From positions 4,960,001 to 5,024,000 of the forward strand of contig NC_014666.1 in the NCBI RefSeq assembly GCF_000166135.1: a stretch of DNA of 64,000 nt, read 5' to 3'. The translations under genes and the position numbers were made by a program. The notes below the pieces were generated by a model that saw nothing but the letters and a program-made list of their open reading frames with translations, was not told where the DNA came from and ran no database searches. This document shows, piece after piece, positions 17,690 through 25,773 of this stretch (position 1 is the stretch's first letter; every line of letters starts with the position of its first letter). The stretch is from Pseudofrankia inefficax. Its GTDB lineage: Bacteria > Actinomycetota > Actinomycetes > Frankiales > Frankiaceae.

Positions 17690-18373
17690 ATGTCATCTCC
17701 CGCGGTCATGGTCGTCGAGGACGACGTGAACGTCTCGTATGTGGTCGCGACGGCGCTACGGCTGGCGGCCTTCGAGGTGGTGGAGGTCTCGACGGGGCGT
17801 GAGGCGCTGCGCGTCGCGGGCGGTGACGCTCCGCCAAGTCTTGTCGTGATGGACGTGATGTTGCCCGACCTCGACGGGTTCGAGGTCTGCCACAGGCTGC
17901 AGGCCTGCGGCTCGGACGTGCCGGTCCTGTTCCTGTCCGCTCGGGGCAACCTCGACGACCGGTTGCGGGGCCTGTCCGCGGGCGCGGATGACTACCTGGC
18001 CAAACCGTTCAGCGTTGAGGAACTGGTGGCGCGGATCAGGGTCATCCTGCGGCGCCGCGGGGTGCTGACGGAGGCCTCCGCGTTGACCTGCGGTGCCCTG
18101 CGCCTCGACGAGGATGCCCGCCGCGTGACCGTCGGGGGCCGCACCATCGCGCTGTCACCCACTGAGTACAAGCTTCTGCGATTCCTGTTACGCAACGCGG
18201 GCCGGGCGGTAAGCCGTGCGCAGATCCTCGACCACGTGTGGGACTACGGCTTCGATGGTGAGTCGACGGTCGTGGAGACGTTTATCTCCTCCCTGCGGAA
18301 GAAGGTCGACACGGCCCCGCCGACGCTTATCCACACCGTCCGGGGCGTTGGCTACCGCCTCAGCGAGGAATGA
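17690..18373 (+). CDS. OmpR/PhoB-family response regulator
   Basis: A 227-residue two-domain regulator. The receiver has the acidic cluster EDD (10-12), phosphorylation site Asp55 in VVMDVMLPD and Lys105 in YLAKPF. The C-terminal winged-helix DNA-binding domain (about 130-227) carries LSPTEYKLLRFLLRNAGRAVSRAQIL and ends HTVRGVGYRLS, as in the OmpR family. I chose the ATG at MSSPAVMVVEDD; an upstream in-frame ATG adds 21 residues unlike the receiver fold. The stop is seven bases before the histidine kinase start, so the two form an operon. A TTA codon occurs in the DNA-binding domain. Confidence 0.92.
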   Translation: MSSPAVMVVEDDVNVSYVVATALRLAAFEVVEVSTGREALRVAGGDAPPSLVVMDVMLPDLDGFEVCHRLQACGSDVPVLFLSARGNLDDRLRGLSAGADDYLAKPFSVEELVARIRVILRRRGVLTEASALTCGALRLDEDARRVTVGGRTIALSPTEYKLLRFLLRNAGRAVSRAQILDHVWDYGFDGESTVVETFISSLRKKVDTAPPTLIHTVRGVGYRLSEE

Positions 18374-18380
18374 AATCAAC

Positions 18381-19955
18381 GTGACGCTGAGGCTGCGCCT
18401 CGGGGTGACCGGAGTGCTGCTGCTGGGCGTTCTCGGGTTGGCCGGGTATCTGCTGATCCGGTCGGTGTGGGCAGTCCAGGTCGCCCAGATCGATCGGCAG
18501 CTCACCGGGTCGGCACCAGTGGTGCTCTACTCGTTGGGCAACGCGGGGCCGGGGCGCGGCCTCTCCGATCTCGCGAGTGCCTCTGGCGCTCCGGCCGGCC
18601 CGGACATCCCCGCTTCGGGCGGTGTCGCCGTCCAAGCCCGTTTGAACGACTTCTACGTCGCCGTGGTGTCAGGTGACCGCCGTAGGGTGCTTCTCGCGCC
18701 GAGCGTCGACCCGGGCCAGGCCCCGCGGGCGCCCGCTGGCGCACCACGCGTCCTGACCGCCCTGCGCCCGGCGACCGTGTCCTCGTTCTCGGGTGCGGGC
18801 CGGTGGCGGGCCGTGCTCGTCGCGGGTACCGGCGGCGAGGGTGTTCTGCTGGCCCAGTCGTTGTCGCGGGTGGAGGCGACAACCGGGCGGGTGCGTCTCG
18901 TGGCGTCGGGGGCGGGCATGCTGGTGCTGATCGTGATGTTCGCCGCTGGCTATTGGGTGGAACGGCTCGGCTTGCGGCCGATCACCCGGGTGACCCGGGT
19001 CGCCGACGCGATCTCCGCGGGGAAGAGGTCCCGCCGGGTGGACGTGCGAGGATCGCCCCGCTCCGAAGCCAGCCATCTCGCGCGGGCCTTCAACATCATG
19101 TTGGATGAGGAGCAGGCGAGCCAGGACCGGCTGCGCCGGTTCGTTGGCGATGCCTCGCACGAGTTGCGCACCCCTGTCTCGGTGATTCAGGGGCTGGCTG
19201 AGATCTGGAGCCAGGGATCCCCGCTGAACGGTGCCGACCTTGACGAGATGATGCGGCGGATCGGCCAGGAGAGCCGGCGCATGGCGGATCTCGTCGAGAA
19301 CCTGCTGCTACTGGCACGACTGGACGAACGTAAGCCGGTGCGACGCGGAGAGATCGACCTCGCCGCCCTGGTGCGGGATGTTGCCTTCGATGCCTCATTG
19401 CTGCATCCGTCCCGCGACCTCACCTGCGACGCGAAGGACTCGGCCATTGTCCTCGGCGACGAGTCGGGGCTACGCCAGGTCGTTTCCAACCTGTGCCAGA
19501 ACGCGCTCATCCATACGCCACCGACCGCGTCGGTGGCGCTGAGCGTGGCCGTAGATGATGCTGGCGGTAGAGCGGTTCTCGAAGTGCGTGACACCGGCCC
19601 GGGCATGACAGCCCAGGATGCCGAACGGGCGTTTGACCGCTTCTGGCGAGCCGACGCGAGCCGCGTCCGTCCCGGTTCGGGTCTCGGCCTGCCGATTGTC
19701 GCGGCGATCGTCACCGCCCACGGCGGATCGGTCACCATCGAGTCCTCACCGGACCTCGGCACGCTCGTCCGGGCCGTCCTGCCCGCGGCGGGCCCATCCA
19801 GCAAACCCGCAACTGGCGTTCAAGAGGCCGCAAGGTTGGGCGGCAAGGCTACCGGGGATGCCGAACAATCCCCAGGACGCGCCGTCTCCGCGTCACGAGT
19901 CGCCCCCGTCCCACCTGGGGACAGGCGCCCTGTCCCCAGAGACGCCGGCTCCTGA
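18381..19955 (+). CDS. Membrane sensor histidine kinase
   Basis: A 524-residue kinase. Transmembrane segments at about 7-29 and 174-193 bracket an extracytoplasmic domain of some 145 residues, followed by a HAMP linker, then the H-box DASHELRTP with His260, N-box NLCQNALIH, and G-boxes DTGPGM and GSGLGLPIV. The GTG start (GTG ACG CTG AGG) follows GCGAGGAA and lies directly after the response regulator, its presumed partner. The C-terminal tail of about 60 residues is Pro/Arg-rich and overlaps the start of the SGNH hydrolase. The signal is unknown; the position before two exported hydrolases suggests it may control them. Confidence 0.9.
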   Translation: MTLRLRLGVTGVLLLGVLGLAGYLLIRSVWAVQVAQIDRQLTGSAPVVLYSLGNAGPGRGLSDLASASGAPAGPDIPASGGVAVQARLNDFYVAVVSGDRRRVLLAPSVDPGQAPRAPAGAPRVLTALRPATVSSFSGAGRWRAVLVAGTGGEGVLLAQSLSRVEATTGRVRLVASGAGMLVLIVMFAAGYWVERLGLRPITRVTRVADAISAGKRSRRVDVRGSPRSEASHLARAFNIMLDEEQASQDRLRRFVGDASHELRTPVSVIQGLAEIWSQGSPLNGADLDEMMRRIGQESRRMADLVENLLLLARLDERKPVRRGEIDLAALVRDVAFDASLLHPSRDLTCDAKDSAIVLGDESGLRQVVSNLCQNALIHTPPTASVALSVAVDDAGGRAVLEVRDTGPGMTAQDAERAFDRFWRADASRVRPGSGLGLPIVAAIVTAHGGSVTIESSPDLGTLVRAVLPAAGPSSKPATGVQEAARLGGKATGDAEQSPGRAVSASRVAPVPPGDRRPVPRDAGS

Positions 19956-20781
19956 GCGGTCCAGGTACCTGGCTGGCCGTCGTGGCGCCCCTCGCGGGTG
20001 GATCCCGGTCGCCCTGGCCGCCGGCCTGCTGCTCGGCGCCGGGAGCATGATGGCTCTCGGGCAGCACATCCAGCGCCCGCGGCCCACGCGGGCCGCGGCG
20101 ACCGGGCATGGGCGCATCGTCCTGTGGGGCGACTCGCTCGCGTGGGAAGCACGCGGACCGTTCACCCACGTCGCGACTCTCGACGGCGATGAGGTTCTCG
20201 ACCGCACCTGGCCCGGCACCGCGATCTGCGACTACGTCGCCGACATGCGCACCCAGATCCGCGACTGGCACCCGACTGTCGCTGTGCTGTCCTTCTCCGG
20301 GAACGGTTTCACCCCCTGCATGCGAGGGCGCGACCCGCTCACCGCCTACCGCGAGGATGCGAGCACCGCGGTCGCACTGCTGCGCGCCGCCGGTGTGCAG
20401 GTCCGGCTCGTCGTCTCACCCCCGAGACGAGGCCAGCCGGTCGACTCCGACGGCCTCACTGATCTGGGTCGCGTCTACCGCGATGTCGCGGCAGCCAACC
20501 CCGGCACCCAGGTCAGCTACGCCGGCTTCGCCGTCACCGTCGACGGCCAGTGGTCAGCGACCCTGCCCTGCTCCGCGCCCGAGCCCTGTAACACGGCTGG
20601 CACCGTCACGGTTCGCGCGCCAGACGGCACCCATTTCTGCCCGGACCCCGACACGCCGCCGGTTCCGACGGCGAACCTGGTCGACTGCCCGGTCTACAGC
20701 CCCGGCGCCGAACGGTTCGGACTCGCGATCGCGGTCTCCCTTGGTCTCTCGCTCGACGGATTGCTCCCGGCACGTGAATAG
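19858..20781 (+). CDS. Membrane-anchored SGNH/GDSL hydrolase
   Basis: A 307-residue protein with a cytoplasmic Pro/Ser-rich N-terminus, one membrane span near 49-70 (GWIPVALAAGLLLGAGSMMAL), and an SGNH domain outside the membrane. Block I is IVLWGDSLAWEA, the Gly block is TWPGTAICDY, the Asn block FSGNGF, and the final Asp-His pair is PDGTHFC. These residues fit the SGNH esterase/acetyl-transferase fold. Several cysteines suggest disulfides, consistent with export. Its start lies inside the kinase gene (98-bp overlap), after ACCGGGG; a later start would cut into or remove the anchor. It may trim acyl groups from a wall or exogenous polymer. Confidence 0.78.
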   Translation: MPNNPQDAPSPRHESPPSHLGTGALSPETPAPERSRYLAGRRGAPRGWIPVALAAGLLLGAGSMMALGQHIQRPRPTRAAATGHGRIVLWGDSLAWEARGPFTHVATLDGDEVLDRTWPGTAICDYVADMRTQIRDWHPTVAVLSFSGNGFTPCMRGRDPLTAYREDASTAVALLRAAGVQVRLVVSPPRRGQPVDSDGLTDLGRVYRDVAAANPGTQVSYAGFAVTVDGQWSATLPCSAPEPCNTAGTVTVRAPDGTHFCPDPDTPPVPTANLVDCPVYSPGAERFGLAIAVSLGLSLDGLLPARE

Positions 20782-20797
20782 GCAGCGCCCGATGGCA

Positions 20798-20814
20798 GCC
20801 GCGTGAATCGCGGC
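20798..20814 (+). terminator. Short hairpin, possible terminator
   Basis: GCCGCG-TGAAT-CGCGGC forms a 6-bp GC stem with a 5-base loop soon after the SGNH hydrolase stop. The short stem makes it only a candidate. Confidence 0.3.
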
Positions 20815-20897
20815 CACCCGCCGTCAGGTAAGCGTTCCAGCCCGGCGTCCCCGCAGTCGCGGGTGACGCAGTGTCCGGCACAAGGTTGAGGAGATCA

Positions 20898-21797
20898 GTG
20901 ACAAGAGTTCCTAAGGTGACGCTTCTCGCGGTCGCCGTTTCCGCTGTGGTCACACTGGCTGTCGGATGCGGCGGATCCAGCGGCACGAGCTCCGGGGGCC
21001 CGCAGGCGACACCCCGGCCCAGCGCCAGCCGCGCGCCACTCGACGTTCGATACGACGGCATCGTCGCGCCCAGCACGACGCTCGCGCAGCACACCGTCTA
21101 CCAGCCAGCGGATCTGGGCGCGGTCAAGGATCTCCTGCCGATCGTCGTGTGGGGCAACGGCGGCTGCCAGGCCAACGGAACGCAGGTGAAGATGTTCCTC
21201 CAGCGTCTCGCCAGCTACGGGATCCTGGCTGTTGCCAGCGGCGACGCCGACGGTAAGGGAGCGTCCCAGGCGTCGTGGCTCCTCGACGCCGTGACGTGGG
21301 CGACGGCGGAGAACGCCCGTCCGGGGTCGCCCTACCAGGGCAAGCTCGACACGCACGCGATCTCCGCGCAGGGACTCTCCTGCGGCGGGTTGGAAGCTCT
21401 GGACGTGAGTGCCGACCCGAGAATCAGCTCGACGATTCTCTGGAGCAGCGGAAGCTTCCCGAACGGCCAGCTGATCGTCGGAAAGGAGGCGCTCACCAAG
21501 CTGCACGCCCCCATCGCCTGGATCGACGGTGGCCCCTCGGACATCGCCTATCCGAACGCGGTGGACGACTACAACCGCGTCCCCTCAACGATCCCCGCCG
21601 TGCTCGCGCAGTACGGCGATGTCGGGCACGGCCAGCAGCTGGCCCCGGCGCACCTCAACGAGATGGCCGGCGTCGCCGCGAGCTGGATCGATGCCGTGGA
21701 CTACAAGAACGCGGCAGCGAAGGCCAGGTTCGTCGGGCCCGCCTGCGGTCTCTGCGACCAGCAGCCCTGGAAGATCCAAGCCAAGAACTGGGCATAG
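20898..21797 (+). CDS. Exported lipoprotein alpha/beta hydrolase
   Basis: A 299-residue lipoprotein: hydrophobic N-terminus with the lipobox-like AVGC (Cys24), then a Gly/Ser/Pro linker, then an alpha/beta hydrolase domain. The nucleophile motif is GLSCGG near 170, the oxyanion region is IVVWGNGGC, and the histidine is in GDVGHGQQL. These look like polyhydroxybutyrate-depolymerase or chlorophyllase-like surface esterases. Six cysteines, including CGLC near the end, suggest disulfides. The GTG is preceded by GAGGAGATCA. It is transcribed after the two-component system and SGNH hydrolase, which makes a plausible extracytoplasmic ester-sensing and cleavage module. Confidence 0.8.
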   Translation: MTRVPKVTLLAVAVSAVVTLAVGCGGSSGTSSGGPQATPRPSASRAPLDVRYDGIVAPSTTLAQHTVYQPADLGAVKDLLPIVVWGNGGCQANGTQVKMFLQRLASYGILAVASGDADGKGASQASWLLDAVTWATAENARPGSPYQGKLDTHAISAQGLSCGGLEALDVSADPRISSTILWSSGSFPNGQLIVGKEALTKLHAPIAWIDGGPSDIAYPNAVDDYNRVPSTIPAVLAQYGDVGHGQQLAPAHLNEMAGVAASWIDAVDYKNAAAKARFVGPACGLCDQQPWKIQAKNWA

Positions 21798-21851
21798 CCC
21801 GGGCCGGCTCGGAGCCATCACCCGGTCGCATCGGCCGTTGAACGCGATGTT

Positions 21852-22454
21852 TCAGGGCTTCTCGACGGCCGGCTCGGCGGGAGCGGCCTGCGCGAGCAGC
21901 CGCTCCACGAGGGCCCGCACCTCGGCGTGGCCGTCGGAGATGCCGAGGGCGTCCTCCGCGACGAACGCACGGCTGACCGCGCCCATAAGGAAGATCAGCG
22001 CCGGTGCCGGGATCTCGGCGAGGCCGGGACCGTACTGCGCCATCCCGCTCGCGAGCAGTTCGGTCTGCTGACGCCGGGACCGCTTCGAGTACTCGGCGAT
22101 CTCGTCACGGATGCTCTTGCGGTGGTTCGCCAGCGCCATGAACTCCGTCAGCAGCGCGGAGCGGGTGGGCTCGGTCATCAGCTCCCACAGCTCACGCAGC
22201 GGCTGCGGCGAGGACAGCACGCGCTCGTGCCGTTCGAGGTTGCGCTCGGCACCCCGCCGGAACAGGGCCAGGAACAGATCGTCCAACGTCGGGAAGTAGT
22301 AGTGGATCAGCGCGGGGGTGACACCGGCTCGCTTGGCGACACTGCGTGAGCTCACACCGGCGTAGCCCTCCTCGCGCATGATGCGCTCGGTGATGTCCAG
22401 CAGGAACGCGCGGGTCGTCGAGCTCTCGGTGCCGGTACGGCGCGGTGCGGTCAT
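21852..22454 (-). CDS. TetR-family transcriptional regulator
   Basis: A 200-residue TetR protein with the helix-turn-helix at about 20-65 (MREEGYAGVSSRSVAKRAGVTPALIHYYF) and a helical ligand domain. It is a full-length paralogue of the TetR at 13999-14640. The ATG follows AAGGAG. Its own promoter region contains an operator-like palindrome 35 bp upstream (22489-22508), and a second lies just before the divergent SDR gene, the classic layout of an autoregulating TetR that also controls its neighbour. It is a leading candidate for the protein that reads the palindrome family. Confidence 0.9.
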   Translation of the reverse strand: MTAPRRTGTESSTTRAFLLDITERIMREEGYAGVSSRSVAKRAGVTPALIHYYFPTLDDLFLALFRRGAERNLERHERVLSSPQPLRELWELMTEPTRSALLTEFMALANHRKSIRDEIAEYSKRSRRQQTELLASGMAQYGPGLAEIPAPALIFLMGAVSRAFVAEDALGISDGHAEVRALVERLLAQAAPAEPAVEKP

Positions 22455-22488
22455 GTTTCGATTCTCCTTGACGCCGTGAAGCCACCCG

Positions 22489-22508
22489 TGCTGAACTGGC
22501 GTTTAATT
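22489..22508. promoter_or_regulatory. Operator-like palindrome, site 8
   Basis: Halves TGCTGAAC and GTTTAATT flank TGGC. It lies 35 bp before the TetR start, a position suited to autorepression. Confidence 0.6.
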
Positions 22509-22718
22509 TGACGGGCGACGCCCGACGACCGCGCGACCGACCCCTCAAGACCGGGCCAGCGGACGGTCCGCCCTGCCACGACGGCGGCGGCGCGACCCAT
22601 GGACATCTGTCGACCGTACCCAGCGCCGCGGGGCCCGAGCCGCGCGACACCCGTGGAACCTTGATTCAGGAAAGCGCAGATCCGTTGATCATCCGTACCG
22701 TTGCTGCCGCACCACACG

Positions 22719-22738
22719 TCCTGTACGGTCGTTCAGCA
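22719..22738. promoter_or_regulatory. Operator-like palindrome, site 9
   Basis: Halves TCCTGTAC and GTTCAGCA flank GGTC. Its final base is the first base of the SDR start codon. Read on the minus strand it shares 18 of 20 bases with site 1 at 19-38. Confidence 0.6.
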
Positions 22739-23511
22739 TGAGTTCGTTTCCGGCATGGGCCGAGCCCAGAACCGCGATCGTGACCGGCGGTGGCCGTGGC
22801 ATCGGCGCGGCCATCAGCAGTCGGCTGGCCGCCGAGGGCGCGGCCGTCGCCGTCTGGGATCTCGACGGCGACACCGCGAAGGCCACCGCCGCCGCGATCG
22901 AGGAGGCCGGCGGCCGGGCCGTCGGGCTGGCCGTCGACGTCGCCGACCGGGCCCGGATCGACGCGGCGGTGGCCGAGGTCGACGCCCTGTTCGGGCCGGC
23001 GACCATCCTGGTGAACAACGCGGGGATCTCACCGTTCAAACGGTTCCTCGACATCACCCGCGACGATTACGACCGGGTGTTCGCGGTGAACCTGCGCGGC
23101 ACGTTCGACTGCTGCCAGGCCGTCGCCCCCGGCATGATCGCGGCCCGCTGGGGCCGCATCGTGAACATCGCGTCCTCCGCCGGCCAGACCGGGAACGCGC
23201 TGCAGACCCACTACGCCGCGACCAAGGCCGGCGTCATCGGCCTCACGATGTCCCTGGCCAAGGAACTCGGGCCCAAGGGCATCACGGTGAACGCGATCCC
23301 ACCGAGCTTCGTCGACACGCCGACCCTGCAGACCAGCCAGGCCGCGGGCTTCCTCGGCCAGGGCGTCGAGACACACGTGAAGACGACTCCGGTGCGCAGG
23401 GTCGGCCGGCCCGAGGACATCGCGGCCGCGTGTGCCTACCTCGTGCGGGACGAGGCCAGCTTCATCACCGGCCAGGTCGTCGGCGTCAACGGCGGCCGGA
23501 CCATCGGCTGA
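22738..23511 (+). CDS. SDR-family oxidoreductase (FabG-like)
   Basis: A 257-residue classical SDR. The cofactor motif TGGGRGIG is at 17-24, NNAG follows near 96, and the catalytic SSAGQ...YAATK set is intact. Likely reaction: NAD(P)-dependent oxidation or reduction of a hydroxy/keto (possibly acyl-CoA) intermediate. There is no ribosome site before the ATG; an operator-like palindrome runs right up to the start codon. The mRNA may be leaderless, which is common in actinobacteria, with the operator covering the transcription start. The VOC-protein gene follows on the same strand after 61 bp. Confidence 0.88.
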   Translation: MSSFPAWAEPRTAIVTGGGRGIGAAISSRLAAEGAAVAVWDLDGDTAKATAAAIEEAGGRAVGLAVDVADRARIDAAVAEVDALFGPATILVNNAGISPFKRFLDITRDDYDRVFAVNLRGTFDCCQAVAPGMIAARWGRIVNIASSAGQTGNALQTHYAATKAGVIGLTMSLAKELGPKGITVNAIPPSFVDTPTLQTSQAAGFLGQGVETHVKTTPVRRVGRPEDIAAACAYLVRDEASFITGQVVGVNGGRTIG

Positions 23512-23572
23512 CCGCCCGACTGCCGGCCAGGAAATCCGTGACGCGGCCCGGGCCGCGAAAGAGGAGCATGCG

Positions 23573-24139
23573 ATGACATCGGACCACGAGCCGGCCGCGA
23601 CACCCGGCCAGGAGCGGGCCGGCGCGGCCAAGGACCTTGGCGGTCTGTTGGGCCGCATCGGGCCCAGCTTCTTCCAGACGGCGTGGGTGGTGGCCGACCT
23701 CGACGCGGCCAAGAAGGCCATGCAGGACACGCTCGGCTGCGGCGAGTTCGCCGAGTTCCGCATGGAACAGAAATGGACCCTGCGCGGCGAACGCGTCGCC
23801 GGCGGGCTCGCCCTCGGCTACGCCCGCACGGGCAACATGCAGGTCGAGCTCATGCAGCCGCTCACGGGCACCACCATCCAGCACGAGTTCCTCACCGAAC
23901 GCGGGCCAGGGCCGCACCACTACGGCTACCTCGTCACGAACCTCGCCGAGTCCGTCGCCGCGGCGGCGGACTTCGGATTCACCGAGACGATGTCCGGACG
24001 CTTCGGCACCGTGAAGGTCTCCTTCATCGACACCTACACCGAGCTCGGCGTCTACCTCGAACTCATCGAGGACCCCGACGACCTCTACTGGGCCACCAAG
24101 CCCTGGCGGGACAGCCGCGACCAGGTCCGCCTCACCTGA
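23573..24139 (+). CDS. VOC-superfamily (glyoxalase/dioxygenase-like) protein
   Basis: A 188-residue vicinal-oxygen-chelate protein with two beta-alpha-beta-beta-beta units. Candidate metal ligands are Gln35 in FFQTAWVV, His-His in GPGPHHYGYLV and Glu in VYLELIED, close to methylmalonyl-CoA-epimerase or glyoxalase-like members. A 25-residue charged N-terminus precedes the fold. The ATG follows GAGGAGCATGCG. It is probably cotranscribed with the SDR upstream. It may isomerise an acyl-CoA or aromatic intermediate; the exact reaction cannot be read from sequence. Confidence 0.78.
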   Translation: MTSDHEPAATPGQERAGAAKDLGGLLGRIGPSFFQTAWVVADLDAAKKAMQDTLGCGEFAEFRMEQKWTLRGERVAGGLALGYARTGNMQVELMQPLTGTTIQHEFLTERGPGPHHYGYLVTNLAESVAAAADFGFTETMSGRFGTVKVSFIDTYTELGVYLELIEDPDDLYWATKPWRDSRDQVRLT

Positions 24140-24177
24140 CAGACGTCCGCGGCGCCCGAAGACGAAGATCGCGCGGG

Positions 24178-24771
24178 CTAGATCTCGATGGCTTCGGGAA
24201 ACTGCGGCACCTGCGGGACGGTGGTCACGACATGAAGGGTCGCCGTAGGGCTCAGACATTCGACTCCATGGCCCGGGTCACCGGGGAAGCGCACGAAGTC
24301 CCCGGGGCCGAGGGTGACGGTGTCGCCTCGGGGGCCGGCTCGGACCTCGCCCTCGATCACGTAGACGTGGTGCAGCGTGCCCGGCGAGCCGGTTCCGAAC
24401 GTTCCCTTGACCTGCGGTTCGGCGTCGGACCTGCCGAGCCGCACGATCAGCGTGCGCACGTAGCCCGAGCCGTATACCTGGTCCATCATTCGGACCGACC
24501 AGTCGTCGTGCTGGCCGTCCCAGGCCGCGCCCTGGGCACGCTGGACGTAGAGGGGCGAGCCCCATTCGGTGACCAGGCGCCGCATGGTCAGGTGCAGGGC
24601 GTCGGCGATCGCTTCGATGGAGTCGATCGTCGGGTTACCGGTGCCCTGTTCGATCTTGGACAGCGTCTGCTTCGACAGCCCGGACCTGCGCGCGAGCTCT
24701 CCCAGCGACAGCTTTCGTTCCTCCCGGAAACGTCGCACGTTGCGGGCGACCAGCTTGTTGGCGTCACTCAT
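24178..24771 (-). CDS. XRE-family regulator with C-terminal cupin domain
   Basis: A 197-residue protein: helix-turn-helix of the Xre/Cro type at about 10-65 (SLGELARRSGLSKQTLSKIEQG), then a cupin beta-barrel at about 100-190 (HHVYVIEGEV, LGPGDFVRFPGDPGHGVE). Such HTH-cupin proteins sense small ligands, often in amino-acid or carboxylate metabolism. The start MSDANKL follows GGGAGGCG. The promoter region contains four regularly placed TTGAC/GTCAA half-sites (24788-24820), so autoregulation is likely. It is convergent with the VOC gene and divergent from an IclR gene. Confidence 0.88.
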   Translation of the reverse strand: MSDANKLVARNVRRFREERKLSLGELARRSGLSKQTLSKIEQGTGNPTIDSIEAIADALHLTMRRLVTEWGSPLYVQRAQGAAWDGQHDDWSVRMMDQVYGSGYVRTLIVRLGRSDAEPQVKGTFGTGSPGTLHHVYVIEGEVRAGPRGDTVTLGPGDFVRFPGDPGHGVECLSPTATLHVVTTVPQVPQFPEAIEI

Positions 24772-24787
24772 CACGCCTCCCTCAGGT

Positions 24788-24820
24788 GTCAACTTTAATT
24801 GACGATTCGTCAATCTTGAC
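24788..24820. promoter_or_regulatory. Array of four TTGAC/GTCAA half-sites
   Basis: GTCAA at 24788 and 24809 alternate with TTGAC at 24799 and 24816. The central pair forms the near-perfect 17-base inverted repeat ATTGACGA-T-TCGTCAAT at 24798-24814. It lies between the divergent XRE-cupin (start 24771) and IclR (start 24896) genes, so it probably serves as an operator for one or both. Confidence 0.6.
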
Positions 24821-24895
24821 AGACAGTGGGGTGGTCGTCAAGGATTGTGATCCAGCGAAAGTCGACACATCACACGCGTTGCGGCGGGAGGCATC

Positions 24896-25711
24896 ATGGC
24901 CGGTGCGAGCGCCCCCGAGGCGGCGGAGCGGACCGCCGTCGACAAGGCGCTGAGCCTGCTCGCCGCACTCGGAGGTGAGTCCCCGGCGGGGTTGGGCGTC
25001 ACGGAACTCGGCCGACGCACCGGCCTGACCAAGTCGACCGCGTTCCGCCTTCTCGGCGTCCTACTGCGCAACGGCGTCATCGAACGGGTTGGTAGCAACT
25101 ATCGCCTAAGTCCCGCACTTGGCGAATTAGGCGGGCACGCCGACGATCCCCGGCATGAATGGCTGTGCACGGTCCTGACGCCGTTTCTTGCGGACCTTTA
25201 CGAGTTAACCCATGAGACCGTTCATCTCGCGGTGCTGGACGGCCTCGACGTGCTCTACATCAACAAGCTGTACGGACATCGCCCAGTCCGGTCACCGTCG
25301 CGGATCGGCGGCCGGGTGCCCGCCCACTGCACGGCGGTCGGCAAGTCGCTGCTCGCCTACGACGCGCAGGCGATCGACGCCGTGGCCGCACGGAGCCTCG
25401 CCGGCCTGACGGCTCACACCATCACCGACCGGAACCTCCTCGAACGGCATCTGTGCGAGGTCCAGCGAGATGGCATCGCCTTCGACCACGAAGAGGCGCT
25501 CCTCGGGCTTACCTGTGTCGCCGCTCCTGTGTTCGGTCCGGCCGGCCGGCCGGTGGCCGCGGTCTCGGTGGCAGGCGCGACAGGCCGGTTCGACCCGCGG
25601 CAGCACGCCGCGGCCCTGCGACGGATCTGCTACGCGGCCGGCCGGGCCCTCGTCGCCGCACAGGGTCCGCCCCGCTCCCCCGGCGCGCTGGCGCGGATGG
25701 CCGCTTCCTGA
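24896..25711 (+). CDS. IclR-family transcriptional regulator
   Basis: A 271-residue IclR protein. The winged helix-turn-helix is at about 12-75 (LGVTELGRRTGLTKSTAFRLLGVLLRNGVIE) and the effector domain follows (about 85-255) with RIGGRVPAHCTAVGKSLLA, the usual ligand-pocket motif. Family members control aromatic and glyoxylate catabolism (MhpR, PcaR, KdgR), and this gene lies beside mhpB, so control of the mhp genes is a reasonable inference. The ATG follows GGGAGGCATC. It has two in-frame TTA codons. It converges on mhpB with a 62-bp gap. Confidence 0.88.
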   Translation: MAGASAPEAAERTAVDKALSLLAALGGESPAGLGVTELGRRTGLTKSTAFRLLGVLLRNGVIERVGSNYRLSPALGELGGHADDPRHEWLCTVLTPFLADLYELTHETVHLAVLDGLDVLYINKLYGHRPVRSPSRIGGRVPAHCTAVGKSLLAYDAQAIDAVAARSLAGLTAHTITDRNLLERHLCEVQRDGIAFDHEEALLGLTCVAAPVFGPAGRPVAAVSVAGATGRFDPRQHAAALRRICYAAGRALVAAQGPPRSPGALARMAAS

Positions 25712-25773
25712 GCACGCGAGCGCGGGACTGGCCGTCTACCAGCGGCAGGTCGACCGGCGCGCTGGCGAGGTCG

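Noticed and set aside
21837-21857. CGTTGAAC-GCGAT-GTTTCAGG at the end of the TetR gene
   Set aside because: The centre has five bases and the site overlaps the 3' end of a gene rather than a promoter.
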